Virus record (IMG/VR): IMGVR_UViG_3300042691_001688
Coordinates: 1-23,053 of that record
Length of the DNA: 23,053 bases
Strand: one strand, 5' to 3'
Origin: a virus
This document shows positions 6,992 to 14,995 of the stretch, one piece after another. A program made the position numbers and the translations under genes. The notes under the pieces were generated by a model that saw nothing but the letters and a program-made list of their open reading frames with translations, was not told the DNA's origin and searched no databases. Each line of letters opens with the position of its first letter. Positions within the stretch are counted from its first letter, which is position 1.

Positions 6992-8796
6992 TGGCACAAA
7001 ATTTAGATCTTAATATAAATGTAAATACCGATCAAGCGGATAGGTCAGTCGGAACACTTAAAAAACAATTAAGGGAAGCGCAGGCAGAAGTAGTCGCGTT
7101 ATCTGAAAAGTTTGGTGCTACATCAAAGGAAGCTATTGAGGCGGCAAAAAGAGCAGCAGTATTAAGGGACAGGATTGGTGATGCAAAAGCATTGGTTGAC
7201 GCATTTAATCCAGATGCTAAGTTTAAGGCATTAACCGCTTCACTATCAGGGGTTGCAGGTGGCTTTGGCGCAGTTCAAGGTGCAATGGTTTTATTCGGAA
7301 AGGAATCGGAAGACGTACAAAAAACTTTATTAAAGGTTCAGTCTGCTATGGCAATTTCGCAAGGATTGCAAGCGGTCGGCGAAAGTATTGATTCATTTAA
7401 GCAATTAGGCGCGGTAATTAAAACACAGGTTGTAAGTGCATTTAGTACATTAAGAGGTGCAATTATAGCAACGGGAGTAGGTGCATTAGCAATTGGAGTA
7501 GGTTTATTGATAGCTAACTTTGAGAAAGTAAAAGAAACTTTAATTAATTTATTTCCAGGCTTAGTTGAGTTTGGCAATAAAATTAAAAATATAGTACAAG
7601 GAATTACTGATTTTATAGGAGTTACAAGCGAAGCAGCAAGAGCGCAAGATGAATTAAAATTCGCTTTAGAAACTTCTAATAAGGCAATAGATAATCAAAT
7701 TAAGATTTTAGAAGCGCAAGGTGGCAAAGAAAATGAAATATATGAGCAAAAGAAAATAAGAATTAGCAATCAAATTAAGTTAGTAAAAGGTTCAACGCAA
7801 GAGGAATTACAAGCCAGAGCTAATTTAAATACAGAGTTGCAAGTATTGGAATTAAACGAAGCTAATAGAATTAAAAAAGCAAATGAAGCTGCGGCTAAAG
7901 AGAGAAAAGATGCAGCAGATAAAAGAGCAGCAGATGAAAAGGAAAGGCTTGAGAAAGCTAAAGCAGATGCTAAGGCTTACGAGGAGTTTGATACTCAACT
8001 GCAACAAAGGTTAATGGAAATTGACGAGGAGAAGGCAAAGAAAAAAAAGGAATTAGATTTCCAAAATATGCAGAATTTAATTACAGATTTAGATTATAAA
8101 AATGAACTATTAGATTTTGATTTTGAAGACGACCAACAAAGACTTGCAAATAAGGAAGCATATATAGCAGAACAAAAAGCAATAGAATTATCTAACTTAG
8201 AACTTACTGAACAAGAAAGGTTAGAAATTATTGCTAAGTATGCAAAGCAAGAACAAGATATTGATAAGGATATTACTGCAAGTAAAAAAGCAGAGAAGGA
8301 TGCACAAACTGCAATGCAATTACAATATATTGGGTTTGCAGAACAAGCGGGTAATTTATTGGGACAAATTGCAGGCAAGAATAAGACAGTAGCAATAGCT
8401 GGGTTATTAATCGAAAAGGGTGCTGCCATTGCTAAGATTATTACACAAATGAATAGCATCCCACCAATATTGCCGCCAAGTATTCCAAACCCTGCATATA
8501 TACCAGCAAGAATAGCAGGTGCATTATCAATCGCTTCTGTTATTGCGGCATCCGCACAAGGTATCCAGCAAATTAATTCAGCGGGAAATGGTGGCACAGG
8601 ATCAAGTTCTGCACCTTCAATTTCAACGCAAGCACCAATGATTCCGCAATTACCACAAGCACAGACTACAAATATAAGCAGACAATCAATTAATGATTTA
8701 GGAAATCAAGCAGTCAGGGCATACGTAATTGAAACAGACGTAACAGGTAACCAACAAAGAATGGCAGCTATAAGACAAAGAGCAAGATTTAGTTAA
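6991..8796 (+). CDS. Tape measure protein
   Basis: A 601-residue protein with the layout of a siphovirus tape measure. Residues 1-75 are a charged coiled coil (LKKQLREAQAEVVALSEKFG). Residues about 80-180 are Gly/Ala-rich with a hydrophobic segment at 157-176 (AIIATGVGALAIGVGLLIAN). Residues about 215-445 are a Lys/Glu/Ala-rich helix with heptads. Residues about 460-535 are a second hydrophobic Ala/Ile/Gly part, followed by a Ser/Gln-rich tail. Tape measure length sets tail length, and 600 residues in an extended helix would span roughly 90 nm. The start is fixed by a TAATG overlap. The usual chaperone neighbour is 4 kb upstream, not adjacent. Confidence 0.8.
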   Translation: MAQNLDLNINVNTDQADRSVGTLKKQLREAQAEVVALSEKFGATSKEAIEAAKRAAVLRDRIGDAKALVDAFNPDAKFKALTASLSGVAGGFGAVQGAMVLFGKESEDVQKTLLKVQSAMAISQGLQAVGESIDSFKQLGAVIKTQVVSAFSTLRGAIIATGVGALAIGVGLLIANFEKVKETLINLFPGLVEFGNKIKNIVQGITDFIGVTSEAARAQDELKFALETSNKAIDNQIKILEAQGGKENEIYEQKKIRISNQIKLVKGSTQEELQARANLNTELQVLELNEANRIKKANEAAAKERKDAADKRAADEKERLEKAKADAKAYEEFDTQLQQRLMEIDEEKAKKKKELDFQNMQNLITDLDYKNELLDFDFEDDQQRLANKEAYIAEQKAIELSNLELTEQERLEIIAKYAKQEQDIDKDITASKKAEKDAQTAMQLQYIGFAEQAGNLLGQIAGKNKTVAIAGLLIEKGAAIAKIITQMNSIPPILPPSIPNPAYIPARIAGALSIASVIAASAQGIQQINSAGNGGTGSSSAPSISTQAPMIPQLPQAQTTNISRQSINDLGNQAVRAYVIETDVTGNQQRMAAIRQRARFS

Positions 8797-8830
8797 ACGA
8801 TAAATATTCACAAATAAACTATTTAAAGAT

Positions 8831-9424
8831 ATGAATACAGAGATACCTATTTATATGTTGGACATTACGGATAGCATAGAAGATGATTCACAAGTGGATT
8901 TTATTGCTTTAGTAGATCGTCCTGCAATACAAAAGAATTGGAACGCATTTAATAAAACCCAAAAATTTGAGGTAATAAATGAAGATCGTCGCATTATTTC
9001 GGGCGCTATTATGTTGGCTGACACGCCTATTTTTAGGTCTGACGCTACTTACGGCGATTACTATGTTGCTTTTAGTCGCGACACTATTCTTAAGATTGTT
9101 CAAAAATTCTTTAAAAAAGGATTCCAAAGCAATGTAAACTTAATGCATAATTCAAGCGCACAATTTGAAGGAGTAACTTTATTTGAAAGTTTTATTTCCG
9201 ATACTACAAGAGGCATTATGCCAATGAAAGGATTTGAGGATGCACCGGAGGGAAGCTGGTTCGGATCTATGATTGTGGATAATGACGAGGCTTGGGCTAA
9301 AGTAAAAAGTGGCGAAATTATGGGTTTCAGCGTAGAGGGATTATTTACCTACAAACCGAAGGAAGTGAACAAGGTTGCGTCTATGGTTGATGCAATCAAA
9401 AAAATATTGTCACAGGTTAAGTGA
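8831..9424 (+). CDS. Prohead protease, XkdF-like (peptidase S78-related)
   Basis: A 197-residue putative serine protease that would trim scaffold and capsid proteins inside the prohead. The sequence follows the XkdF pattern: VDFIALVDRPAIQKNW at the N-terminus, RIISGAIMLADTPIFR, then YYVAFSRDTI. The catalytic region has H106 (NLMHNSSAQFEGV), E119 (LFESFISD) and S167 (MGFSVEGLF), as expected for His/Glu/Ser of this group. The element FGSMIVDNDEAWAKVKSGE just before the serine is also typical. Its place directly before a scaffold-like gene and the major capsid gene fits. The length is normal for the domain alone. Confidence 0.85.
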   Translation: MNTEIPIYMLDITDSIEDDSQVDFIALVDRPAIQKNWNAFNKTQKFEVINEDRRIISGAIMLADTPIFRSDATYGDYYVAFSRDTILKIVQKFFKKGFQSNVNLMHNSSAQFEGVTLFESFISDTTRGIMPMKGFEDAPEGSWFGSMIVDNDEAWAKVKSGEIMGFSVEGLFTYKPKEVNKVASMVDAIKKILSQVK

Positions 9425-9461
9425 TAAACTATTTATTTTTTAACTATATAATAAAAAAAGT

Positions 9462-10076
9462 ATGAACGCACAGGAAGCAATTTTAAAAATTAAGGCTTTG
9501 TTTGAAGACAACGCTGCGCCTGTTAAAGAAGACGAAGCTAACAATCCTATGGTTGACGAGACTAAGGTTGAAATGGCAGAATATTCTTTAATGGACGGAA
9601 CTAAGGTTGAAATTTCAGCTTTAGAGGTTGGCGGAGTAGTAACTATTGAAGGACAACCAGCACCAGCAGGAGACCACGACTTAATGGACGGAACACAAAT
9701 TACCTTAGACGAGAACGGAGTAATTACTGCAATCGAAGCTAAAGAAGTTGAAGCAAGCCCAGAGGTGGATACAGAAGTTGAAGCAGGAGCAGATTACAAA
9801 GATAAAAAGATGGCAGATATGGCAGAACAATTTGAAGCAAAGATTGCTGAATTGGTTGAAGCTAAAAACGCATCTGACGCAAAAGTTTTGGATTTAGAAA
9901 ATAAGGTTAAGCAAGGATTTGCACAAGTAGCTGAATTAATCGAAGCACTTTCAAATACGCCAAGCGAAGATCCTATTAAAAAACCAAATAGCTTTAATGA
10001 GTTTGTAAATACAAAAGGCATTAAAGAACAAAGATTAGAAAAATATAGAAACGCAATTTTAAACAATAAAAATTAA
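9462..10076 (+). CDS. Putative capsid scaffolding protein with duplicated LMDGT element
   Basis: A 204-residue, very acidic, Ala/Glu-rich protein between protease and capsid genes. Residues 41-93 contain a duplicated beta element: LMDGTKVEI at 43-51 and LMDGTQITL at 74-82, joined by GGVVTIEGQPAPAG. Residues about 115-165 form a coiled coil (MAEQFEAKIAELVEAKNA), and a short basic C-terminal tail (about 185-204) could bind the capsid protein. Position, acidity and coiled coil all fit a scaffold degraded by the upstream protease. The ATG follows a run of A, the A-rich leader typical here. The DGT repeat is a recognisable Bacteroidetes phage feature; its function is unknown. Confidence 0.7.
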   Translation: MNAQEAILKIKALFEDNAAPVKEDEANNPMVDETKVEMAEYSLMDGTKVEISALEVGGVVTIEGQPAPAGDHDLMDGTQITLDENGVITAIEAKEVEASPEVDTEVEAGADYKDKKMADMAEQFEAKIAELVEAKNASDAKVLDLENKVKQGFAQVAELIEALSNTPSEDPIKKPNSFNEFVNTKGIKEQRLEKYRNAILNNKN

Positions 10077-10081
10077 ATAAA

Positions 10082-11035
10082 ATGGGATTTGACGTATCAA
10101 CATTAGCCGCTTATACAGAGCAAAACGAAGCCTTATTGGTAACTGATTCTGTATTAGGTGCAAAGACTGCAGCCTTAATTAAGAGTGCAGGTAACGTGAT
10201 GGTAGGCGTAAAGAGCGCTGAAACTATCAACAATATGGACACAGACGCGATTTTCCAAGCAGGTGGATCTTGCGGATTTACTGCATCTGGTTCTACAACT
10301 TTTACTCAAAGAACAGTAACAGTTGGTAAAATTAAAGTAAACGAATCATTATGTCCTAAAGACTTAGAATCTAAGTACTTACAAAAGGCATTACCAACAG
10401 GATCAATGTATGATTCTATTCCTTTCGAGCAAGAATTTGCTAATAAGAAAGCAAAAACAATCGCTGAGCAATTAGAAGTTTCTTTATGGCAAGGTGATAC
10501 TACAAGCGTTAACGTAAACTTGAATAAGTTTGACGGCTTAGTAAAATTAATCGGTGCTGCTTCTGGAGTTGTAGCTGCTAACGCTTCTACTTACATTTCA
10601 GGTGCGCCTTTAAGTTCTATTACTGCTGCGAATGTAATCAGCATTTTTGATGGCGTATATCAAGCAATCCCTGCGAAAGTAGTAGCTGCTGATGATATGA
10701 CTATTTTCTGCGGTCAAGATTTATTCCGTACTTACACAATCGCGCTTAAAAATAGCGGTTCATTCTTTTACCAAATTGACGTAAAAGCTGATAGCGAGTT
10801 CGTATTACCAGGTACTATGATTAAAGTTGTAGCACTTGCAGGCTTGAACGGAACTAACAAGGTTTACGCAATGCGTTTATCTAACTTGTTCTTAGGAACA
10901 GATTTGTTGAACGAAGAGGAGAAGTTTGAAATTTTCTACGCAAAAGAAGCTGATCAAGTTCGTTTTGTAAGTGAGTTCAAAATGGGTGTAAACGTAGCGT
11001 TCCCTGACGAGATCGTTAAGTTTATCTTAGCATAA
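10082..11035 (+). CDS. Major capsid protein (HK97-fold, inferred)
   Basis: A 317-residue protein with the size and position of a major capsid protein, directly after protease and scaffold. It has a helical N-terminus, a beta-rich central part with SCGFTASGSTTFTQRTVTVG, and a long P-domain-like segment with IFDGVYQAIPAKVVAADDMT followed by GQDLFRTYTIALKNSGSFF. That last pattern is frequent in capsid proteins of Bacteroidetes siphoviruses. Codon use is richer in C-ending and GGT/GCT codons than in its neighbours, as expected for a highly expressed gene. A strong terminator follows the stop by a few bases. The fold assignment is by family and context. Confidence 0.85.
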   Translation: MGFDVSTLAAYTEQNEALLVTDSVLGAKTAALIKSAGNVMVGVKSAETINNMDTDAIFQAGGSCGFTASGSTTFTQRTVTVGKIKVNESLCPKDLESKYLQKALPTGSMYDSIPFEQEFANKKAKTIAEQLEVSLWQGDTTSVNVNLNKFDGLVKLIGAASGVVAANASTYISGAPLSSITAANVISIFDGVYQAIPAKVVAADDMTIFCGQDLFRTYTIALKNSGSFFYQIDVKADSEFVLPGTMIKVVALAGLNGTNKVYAMRLSNLFLGTDLLNEEEKFEIFYAKEADQVRFVSEFKMGVNVAFPDEIVKFILA

Positions 11036-11039
11036 TTAT

Positions 11040-11066
11040 AAGGGGGTGAAATATCCCCCTTTTTTA
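11040..11066 (+). terminator. Rho-independent terminator after major capsid gene
   Basis: AAGGGGG (11040-11046) pairs with CCCCCTT (11055-11061) in a 7-bp stem with an 8-nt loop, followed by T to 11065. It lies five bases after the capsid stop codon and probably sets the capsid transcript level relative to downstream genes. Confidence 0.85.
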
Positions 11067-11087
11067 AAAATATTAAATTAATTTACA

Positions 11088-11606
11088 ATGGCTTGTGCAT
11101 TAACATCAGGATACACTTTAGATTGCCGCGATAGTTTAGGCGGTGTTACGGAAGTGTATTTTATAGAAGCAGCAAACGTAACTGCGACAACCGAAGCAAG
11201 CGGAGTAATTACTACATTAACAAAAGCAACAGGTAAAAGATTCTACAAATACGAGCAAGTGAAGGATACATCAATGATGAATCAAACAATCACTACAAAC
11301 GTACAAAATGGAACTGTATTCTATGCTCAAGAGTTAATGGTAGTCTTGAATAAATTACAAACTGCTACAAGAAACGAAATTTTATTACTTGCACAGAATA
11401 CTTTGATTGCAGTAGTAAAAGATTCAAACGGCAATTATTGGTATCTTGGTAAAACAAGAGGATTGGATTTAACTGCTGGTACTGCTGGCACGGGTACTGC
11501 TCAAGGTGACAGAAGCGGATTTGCTTTAACCTTTACAGGATCGGAAGCTGCATTAGCACCAAGCGTTGCACAAGCGGTTTATTCTGTCTTGACAACTGCT
11601 GGATAA
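11088..11606 (+). CDS. Major structural protein, tail tube candidate
   Basis: A 172-residue protein rich in Thr, Ala and Gly. The first part (MACALTSGYTLDCRDSLGGV) and the later NGNYWYLGKTRGLDL and GTGTAQGDRSGFALTF are a conserved layout that I recognise from Bacteroidetes phage genomes, where this gene lies next to the capsid gene. The beta-rich sequence, size and its own flanking terminators suggest an abundant virion protein, most likely the tail tube subunit; a head decoration protein is the alternative. No upstream promoter is evident, so transcription probably reads through the hairpin at 11040-11066. Confidence 0.5.
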   Translation: MACALTSGYTLDCRDSLGGVTEVYFIEAANVTATTEASGVITTLTKATGKRFYKYEQVKDTSMMNQTITTNVQNGTVFYAQELMVVLNKLQTATRNEILLLAQNTLIAVVKDSNGNYWYLGKTRGLDLTAGTAGTGTAQGDRSGFALTFTGSEAALAPSVAQAVYSVLTTAG

Positions 11607-11630
11607 GTTTTTTCATAGGTTTATAGGTTT

Positions 11631-11665
11631 GCCGCCGTTCCTTCATTGGTTCGGCGGTTTTTTAT
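11631..11665 (+). terminator. Rho-independent terminator after putative tail tube gene
   Basis: CCGCCG (11632-11637) pairs with CGGCGG (11652-11657), with a 14-nt loop that has a small inner CC/GG pairing, followed by TTTTTT. Together with the terminator at 11040-11066 it isolates the 11088-11606 gene between two hairpins. Confidence 0.82.
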
Positions 11666-11684
11666 TAAGGCATATGCAACAAAT

Positions 11685-11698
11685 TAGCTTTTTAGCTA
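11685..11698 (+). promoter_or_regulatory. Small inverted repeat upstream of 11708 gene
   Basis: TAGCT and AGCTA flank TTTT, giving a 5-bp hairpin nine bases before the ATG. It could be an operator half-site pair or an RNA stem affecting initiation, but it is short enough to be chance. Confidence 0.2.
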
Positions 11699-11707
11699 TA
11701 TAGTTAT

Positions 11708-12082
11708 ATGATTAGGTTAACAAAGGGACAAACCCAAAGCATTATTTTAACATTAACTGAAAAGCAGTTGCTAACAAATCCTAACTATCTTTTTGTATTT
11801 ACAAATAGAAGTGCCAATACAGAAGTAAAGTTTATTCAATTAAACAATACAGACGTAAGTCAATATAAGGACAGATACAATGAATTTAGTATCGTTACAA
11901 ATACTAACTTTGCTACTGCTTTGAATGGTCAATATGATTACGATATATATGAACAGGCAAGCACGTCTAATCTTAACCCTGCTGGTTTAAATTTATTAGA
12001 ATCAGGGATAATGGAATTAGTCGGAACGCCTTTCAATTTCACGGAATATACTACAACGGACACTTATAAAATAAGACAATAA
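11708..12082 (+). CDS. Conserved structural-module protein of unknown function
   Basis: A 124-residue protein with beta-rich sequence and no membrane segment. Its pattern (YLFVFTNRSAN, then YKDRYNEFSIV, then GQYDYDIYEQAS and NLLESGIMELVG) is one I associate with Bacteroidetes phage structural modules, between capsid and portal genes. The order of short strands suggests an immunoglobulin-like or jelly-roll domain. It ends in a TAATG overlap with the portal gene, so it is probably translated together with it. It could be a head decoration or a connector part; there is no catalytic motif. Confidence 0.55.
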   Translation: MIRLTKGQTQSIILTLTEKQLLTNPNYLFVFTNRSANTEVKFIQLNNTDVSQYKDRYNEFSIVTNTNFATALNGQYDYDIYEQASTSNLNPAGLNLLESGIMELVGTPFNFTEYTTTDTYKIRQ

Positions 12083-13881
12083 TGGATTTAAGAGTACTAA
12101 CATTTGCAGAAGCCAAGCAGCCTGAATTTAAAGAAAAGAAAGGCGAAGGATATATTCAGTATGGCGATCGCAACGATTACCCGAATTACTTAGTTGAACT
12201 TTTTAACAAGTCAGCAAAGCATAACGCTATCATAAAAAGCAAGGTTCACTACATTACTGCAAATGGTTGGTCAGGAAGCGAGCAAGCAAAGCCTTTTATT
12301 GACAAAGTTAATAGAATGGAAAGCCTTGAGGATCTAACAAGGAAGGTATCTTTGGATGCCGAGTTATTTGGAGGTTATTATTTGGAAATTATATTTTCAG
12401 TAACAGGTCAATTAAGCGAAATTTGGCATTGTGATTATACAAAGATTCGTACTAATAAAGACAATACACAATTTTGGTATAAAGAGGATTGGGCTGATAG
12501 GGCAGAAAAGGCAGAGGTTTACCCCGCTTTCAACCCTACTAATCCATACGGCAAGCAAATCCTTTACATAAAAGAATACCGCCCAAATATGGGTTACTAT
12601 TCATTGCCGGGTTACTTTGGTGCGCTTAATTACATTGAATCAGATATTGAAATATCTAAGCACGTATTAGGCAATGCACAGACAGGATTCAGCGCAAGTA
12701 AATTAATTACTTTGCCAAATGGCGAGCCTTCGGACGATGAAAAGCGTAACATTGAAAAACGTTTCACAAATAGATTTAGCGGATCAGACGGCAAGAAGTT
12801 TATTTTAGCTTTCGTAAATGATAGCGCAAGAAAGCCTATCGTTGATGATTTAGGAACTTCAGATATTACAAAAGAGGACTTTGGGCGCGTGGATTCTTTG
12901 ATTCAAACTAATATCTTTTCAGGGCATCAGATTACAACGCCATCTATTTTTGGTATTGCAGAGGCGGGTAAATTAGGCAGCCGTTCGGAAATGCGCGACG
13001 GGTACGAAATATTTAAAAATACTTACGTTAATAGTAAGCAGATGCACCTTGAAAGTGTATTCAATATGTTATTTAAGTACAGAGGTATTGAGGACGCGGA
13101 ATTACATATTATCCCAACGGAGCCGATCGGGTTTGAGTTCACAGAAAACCTTTTAAAGGAAATTGCACCTAAAGAATGGTTGCTTGAAAAGGCGGGAATC
13201 GATATGACTAAATACCAAGCCCCAGAGGAACCGGTTACAGTTGTCCAATCTGCGCAATTTAAGGACGATTTTAGCGTGTTCTTTGAATTTGGCGAGGACA
13301 AGGGTAATTATAATATTTGGAAGTCTAAAACGCGCTTTAATGACGATTCCGAATATCAGCTATTTGCAGAGGTAAACCAATTACAGGCTAATGTATTAGA
13401 TTTAATGGCAAAGGATAAAAGAATAACGCCTCAAGTCTTAGCTACAACCTTAGATCAAAGCGTGGATACTATCAATCAAGTGATTAAAACATTGATTGAT
13501 AACGGGCATATCCAACCCAACCAATACACAATAGGTACAGGCATTGACGAAAATGTAATTACGGAGCATACATTGACCGAGCCATTGAAGGATATTTTAG
13601 AAAAGATTAAACCACAGACAACGGAATTGATGATTAGATATTCCTATGAATGGAAAGCGGGATTTAGTCAATCGGATATTGATACAAGCCGTCCTTTTTG
13701 TGTGGCTTTATTAGAAGCAAACAAGGTTTATAGCCGTTCCGAAATAGAGTTAATGAGTGCAAGATTAGGGTATTCGGTATGGGATCGTAAAGGCGGTTGG
13801 TACACAAAGCCGGGAACAAATGATCACGAACCAAGTTGCAGGCATCAATGGGTTTCAAACATAGTAACAAGAAAAAAATAA
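12082..13881 (+). CDS. Portal protein with winged-helix-like insertion and MuF-like C-terminus
   Basis: A 599-residue protein. Residues 1-380 follow the portal pattern: GDRNDYPNYLVELFNKSAKH near the start, IKSKVHYITANGW, SLDAELFGGYYLEI, IWHCDYTKIR, the stem/clip helix region with LGNAQTGFSASKL, and FGRVDSLIQTNIFSGHQIT then GSRSEMRDGYEIF. Two extra parts follow. Residues about 425-485 look like a winged helix (ANVLDLMAKDKRITPQVLA, then TINQVIKTLIDNGHIQ). Residues about 520-595 (DTSRPFCVALLEANKVYSR, WDRKGGW, SCRHQW) resemble the Cys/His end of MuF-type head morphogenesis proteins. Portals form the dodecameric DNA entry ring. It lies about 11 kb from terL, an unusual position. Both TAATG junctions support the limits. 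Confidence 0.82.
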   Translation: MDLRVLTFAEAKQPEFKEKKGEGYIQYGDRNDYPNYLVELFNKSAKHNAIIKSKVHYITANGWSGSEQAKPFIDKVNRMESLEDLTRKVSLDAELFGGYYLEIIFSVTGQLSEIWHCDYTKIRTNKDNTQFWYKEDWADRAEKAEVYPAFNPTNPYGKQILYIKEYRPNMGYYSLPGYFGALNYIESDIEISKHVLGNAQTGFSASKLITLPNGEPSDDEKRNIEKRFTNRFSGSDGKKFILAFVNDSARKPIVDDLGTSDITKEDFGRVDSLIQTNIFSGHQITTPSIFGIAEAGKLGSRSEMRDGYEIFKNTYVNSKQMHLESVFNMLFKYRGIEDAELHIIPTEPIGFEFTENLLKEIAPKEWLLEKAGIDMTKYQAPEEPVTVVQSAQFKDDFSVFFEFGEDKGNYNIWKSKTRFNDDSEYQLFAEVNQLQANVLDLMAKDKRITPQVLATTLDQSVDTINQVIKTLIDNGHIQPNQYTIGTGIDENVITEHTLTEPLKDILEKIKPQTTELMIRYSYEWKAGFSQSDIDTSRPFCVALLEANKVYSRSEIELMSARLGYSVWDRKGGWYTKPGTNDHEPSCRHQWVSNIVTRKK

Positions 13882-14477
13882 TGAGCAAGAACACTTTATT
13901 TATATCAGTTCAGTCGATTAAGGACAGAACAGGATTGCACGCCAACGTCGATGAAAAATTAGTATTGCCTGAAATTAAGACGGCGCAAGATATGTATATT
14001 TTGCCTGCTTTAGGATCAGCGCTTTATAATGAATTACAAACGGCGGTCGATACCAATACATACACAAATTTACAGACGACTTTATTAGACGATTATATTG
14101 TGGATACATTAATCTATTTTGTAATGTCGGAATTACCACAGGGGTTGTCTTTTCAGTTTTATAACAAAGGGCTTTTAAGAAAGTCAGGCGAGAATCAGGA
14201 AAACCCTTCGATGCAAGATATGATCGACGTTGCAAATAGATACAAGGCAAGAGCAGAATTTTACAAGCAAAGGTTAATTAAATATCTAAAACAAAACAAT
14301 GCTTTGTATCCTAATTACTTAAACTTTGGATCGGGCATTGATTCAATCAAACCGGATAATGAAGGGTACACAGTTTCAATGTATTTAGGAGATGCTTGTT
14401 GCAATGATGATGATTACGATGGCAAACGTAAAAGAACTTTCGAGGAAAGGTATCAAGGTAATATTGGATGCTGCTAA
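13881..14477 (+). CDS. Head-tail connector (adaptor) protein
   Basis: A 198-residue protein from the ATG at 13881, which overlaps the portal stop in TAATG; an in-frame ATG 45 nt upstream lies inside the portal gene and is less likely. The first part (NTLFISVQSIKDRTGLHANVD, then IKTAQDMYILPALGSALY) matches a Bacteroidetes phage family that I recall as DUF6712. It has helices like those of gp6-type adaptors that sit under the portal ring. The C-terminus has an acidic stretch and vicinal Cys pairs (about residues 172-173 and the last two residues). Location after the portal gene agrees with the connector role. Confidence 0.65.
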   Translation: MSKNTLFISVQSIKDRTGLHANVDEKLVLPEIKTAQDMYILPALGSALYNELQTAVDTNTYTNLQTTLLDDYIVDTLIYFVMSELPQGLSFQFYNKGLLRKSGENQENPSMQDMIDVANRYKARAEFYKQRLIKYLKQNNALYPNYLNFGSGIDSIKPDNEGYTVSMYLGDACCNDDDYDGKRKRTFEERYQGNIGCC

Positions 14478-14478
14478 T

Positions 14479-14607
14479 ATGAGTAAACAAGTAACTATAA
14501 AAAACCAAAATAAGCTAAAAGTTTATTTGGAAAAAGCAAAAAAGAATGACATTAAACCAAATAGTCAACGAACTGACAAAGATAGGAAACGACCACGAAC
14601 AAATTAA
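14479..14607 (+). CDS. Tiny very basic ORF
   Basis: An ORF of 42 residues with about one third Lys or Arg, starting one base after the previous stop codon and overlapping the next gene by 62 nt. The C-terminus is Lys/Arg/Asp-rich and probably disordered. An in-frame start further upstream exists but would lie inside the connector gene. It could be a small nucleic-acid-binding virion protein, or a spurious ORF that happens to be open. Placement directly behind a stop codon is the best argument for it. Confidence 0.35.
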   Translation: MSKQVTIKNQNKLKVYLEKAKKNDIKPNSQRTDKDRKRPRTN

Positions 14608-14995
14608 TTTTGTTTATTTTGGCGATGTCTGGGAACGATTAAGCAATGGCGAGGTTACTTATCCTGCTATGTTTTTTACGTTAACAGGTGCAACGATAGG
14701 TGCTAAGGAAATAGACTACAATTTAAGTTTTTACTTTATGGATAGGATGCTATCAGAGGAAACAAACGAAACGGAAGTTTTATCAGATCAAACATTAGTT
14801 GCACAAGATTTTATTGCGCAGTTAAGATACCCACAGGACTATGGGATAGTTACTTGGACGTGCGGGGATAATATTCCAATTACATATTTTACGGAATCCG
14901 ATCCCGATTTTTTAGCAGGTGTCAAGTGTGATATTACTTTGAATCTACCATTTATAAACAACAGGTGTCAAGTACCTACAAATTATACTTATTAA
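14546..14995 (+). CDS. Putative neck / tail terminator protein
   Basis: A 149-residue protein. It starts with a helix (LNQIVNELTKIGNDH), then strands (FVYFGDVWERL, YPAMFFTLTG), then DYNLSFYFMDRMLSEETNETE, and closes with DITLNLPFINNRCQVP. This helix-then-sheet order and position between connector and fibre genes fit the small ring proteins that cap the tail. I recognise the pattern 'FMD...NETEVLSD...LPFINNRCQ' from Bacteroidetes phages, where its function is not experimentally settled. It ends in TAATG with the fibre gene. A head-closure role is the main alternative. Confidence 0.5.
   Translation: MTLNQIVNELTKIGNDHEQINFVYFGDVWERLSNGEVTYPAMFFTLTGATIGAKEIDYNLSFYFMDRMLSEETNETEVLSDQTLVAQDFIAQLRYPQDYGIVTWTCGDNIPITYFTESDPDFLAGVKCDITLNLPFINNRCQVPTNYTY

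Noticed and set aside
8094-8597. Minus-strand ORF of 167 codons opposite the tape measure gene
   Set aside because: It lies opposite a Lys/Glu/Ala coiled coil, has Ser/Leu/Ile-rich low-complexity sequence typical of an antisense shadow, and no minus-strand promoter or neighbours are seen.
14965-14994. Upstream start for the tail fibre gene
   Set aside because: It lies within the preceding gene, while the ATG at 14995 forms the TAATG overlap used repeatedly in this window.
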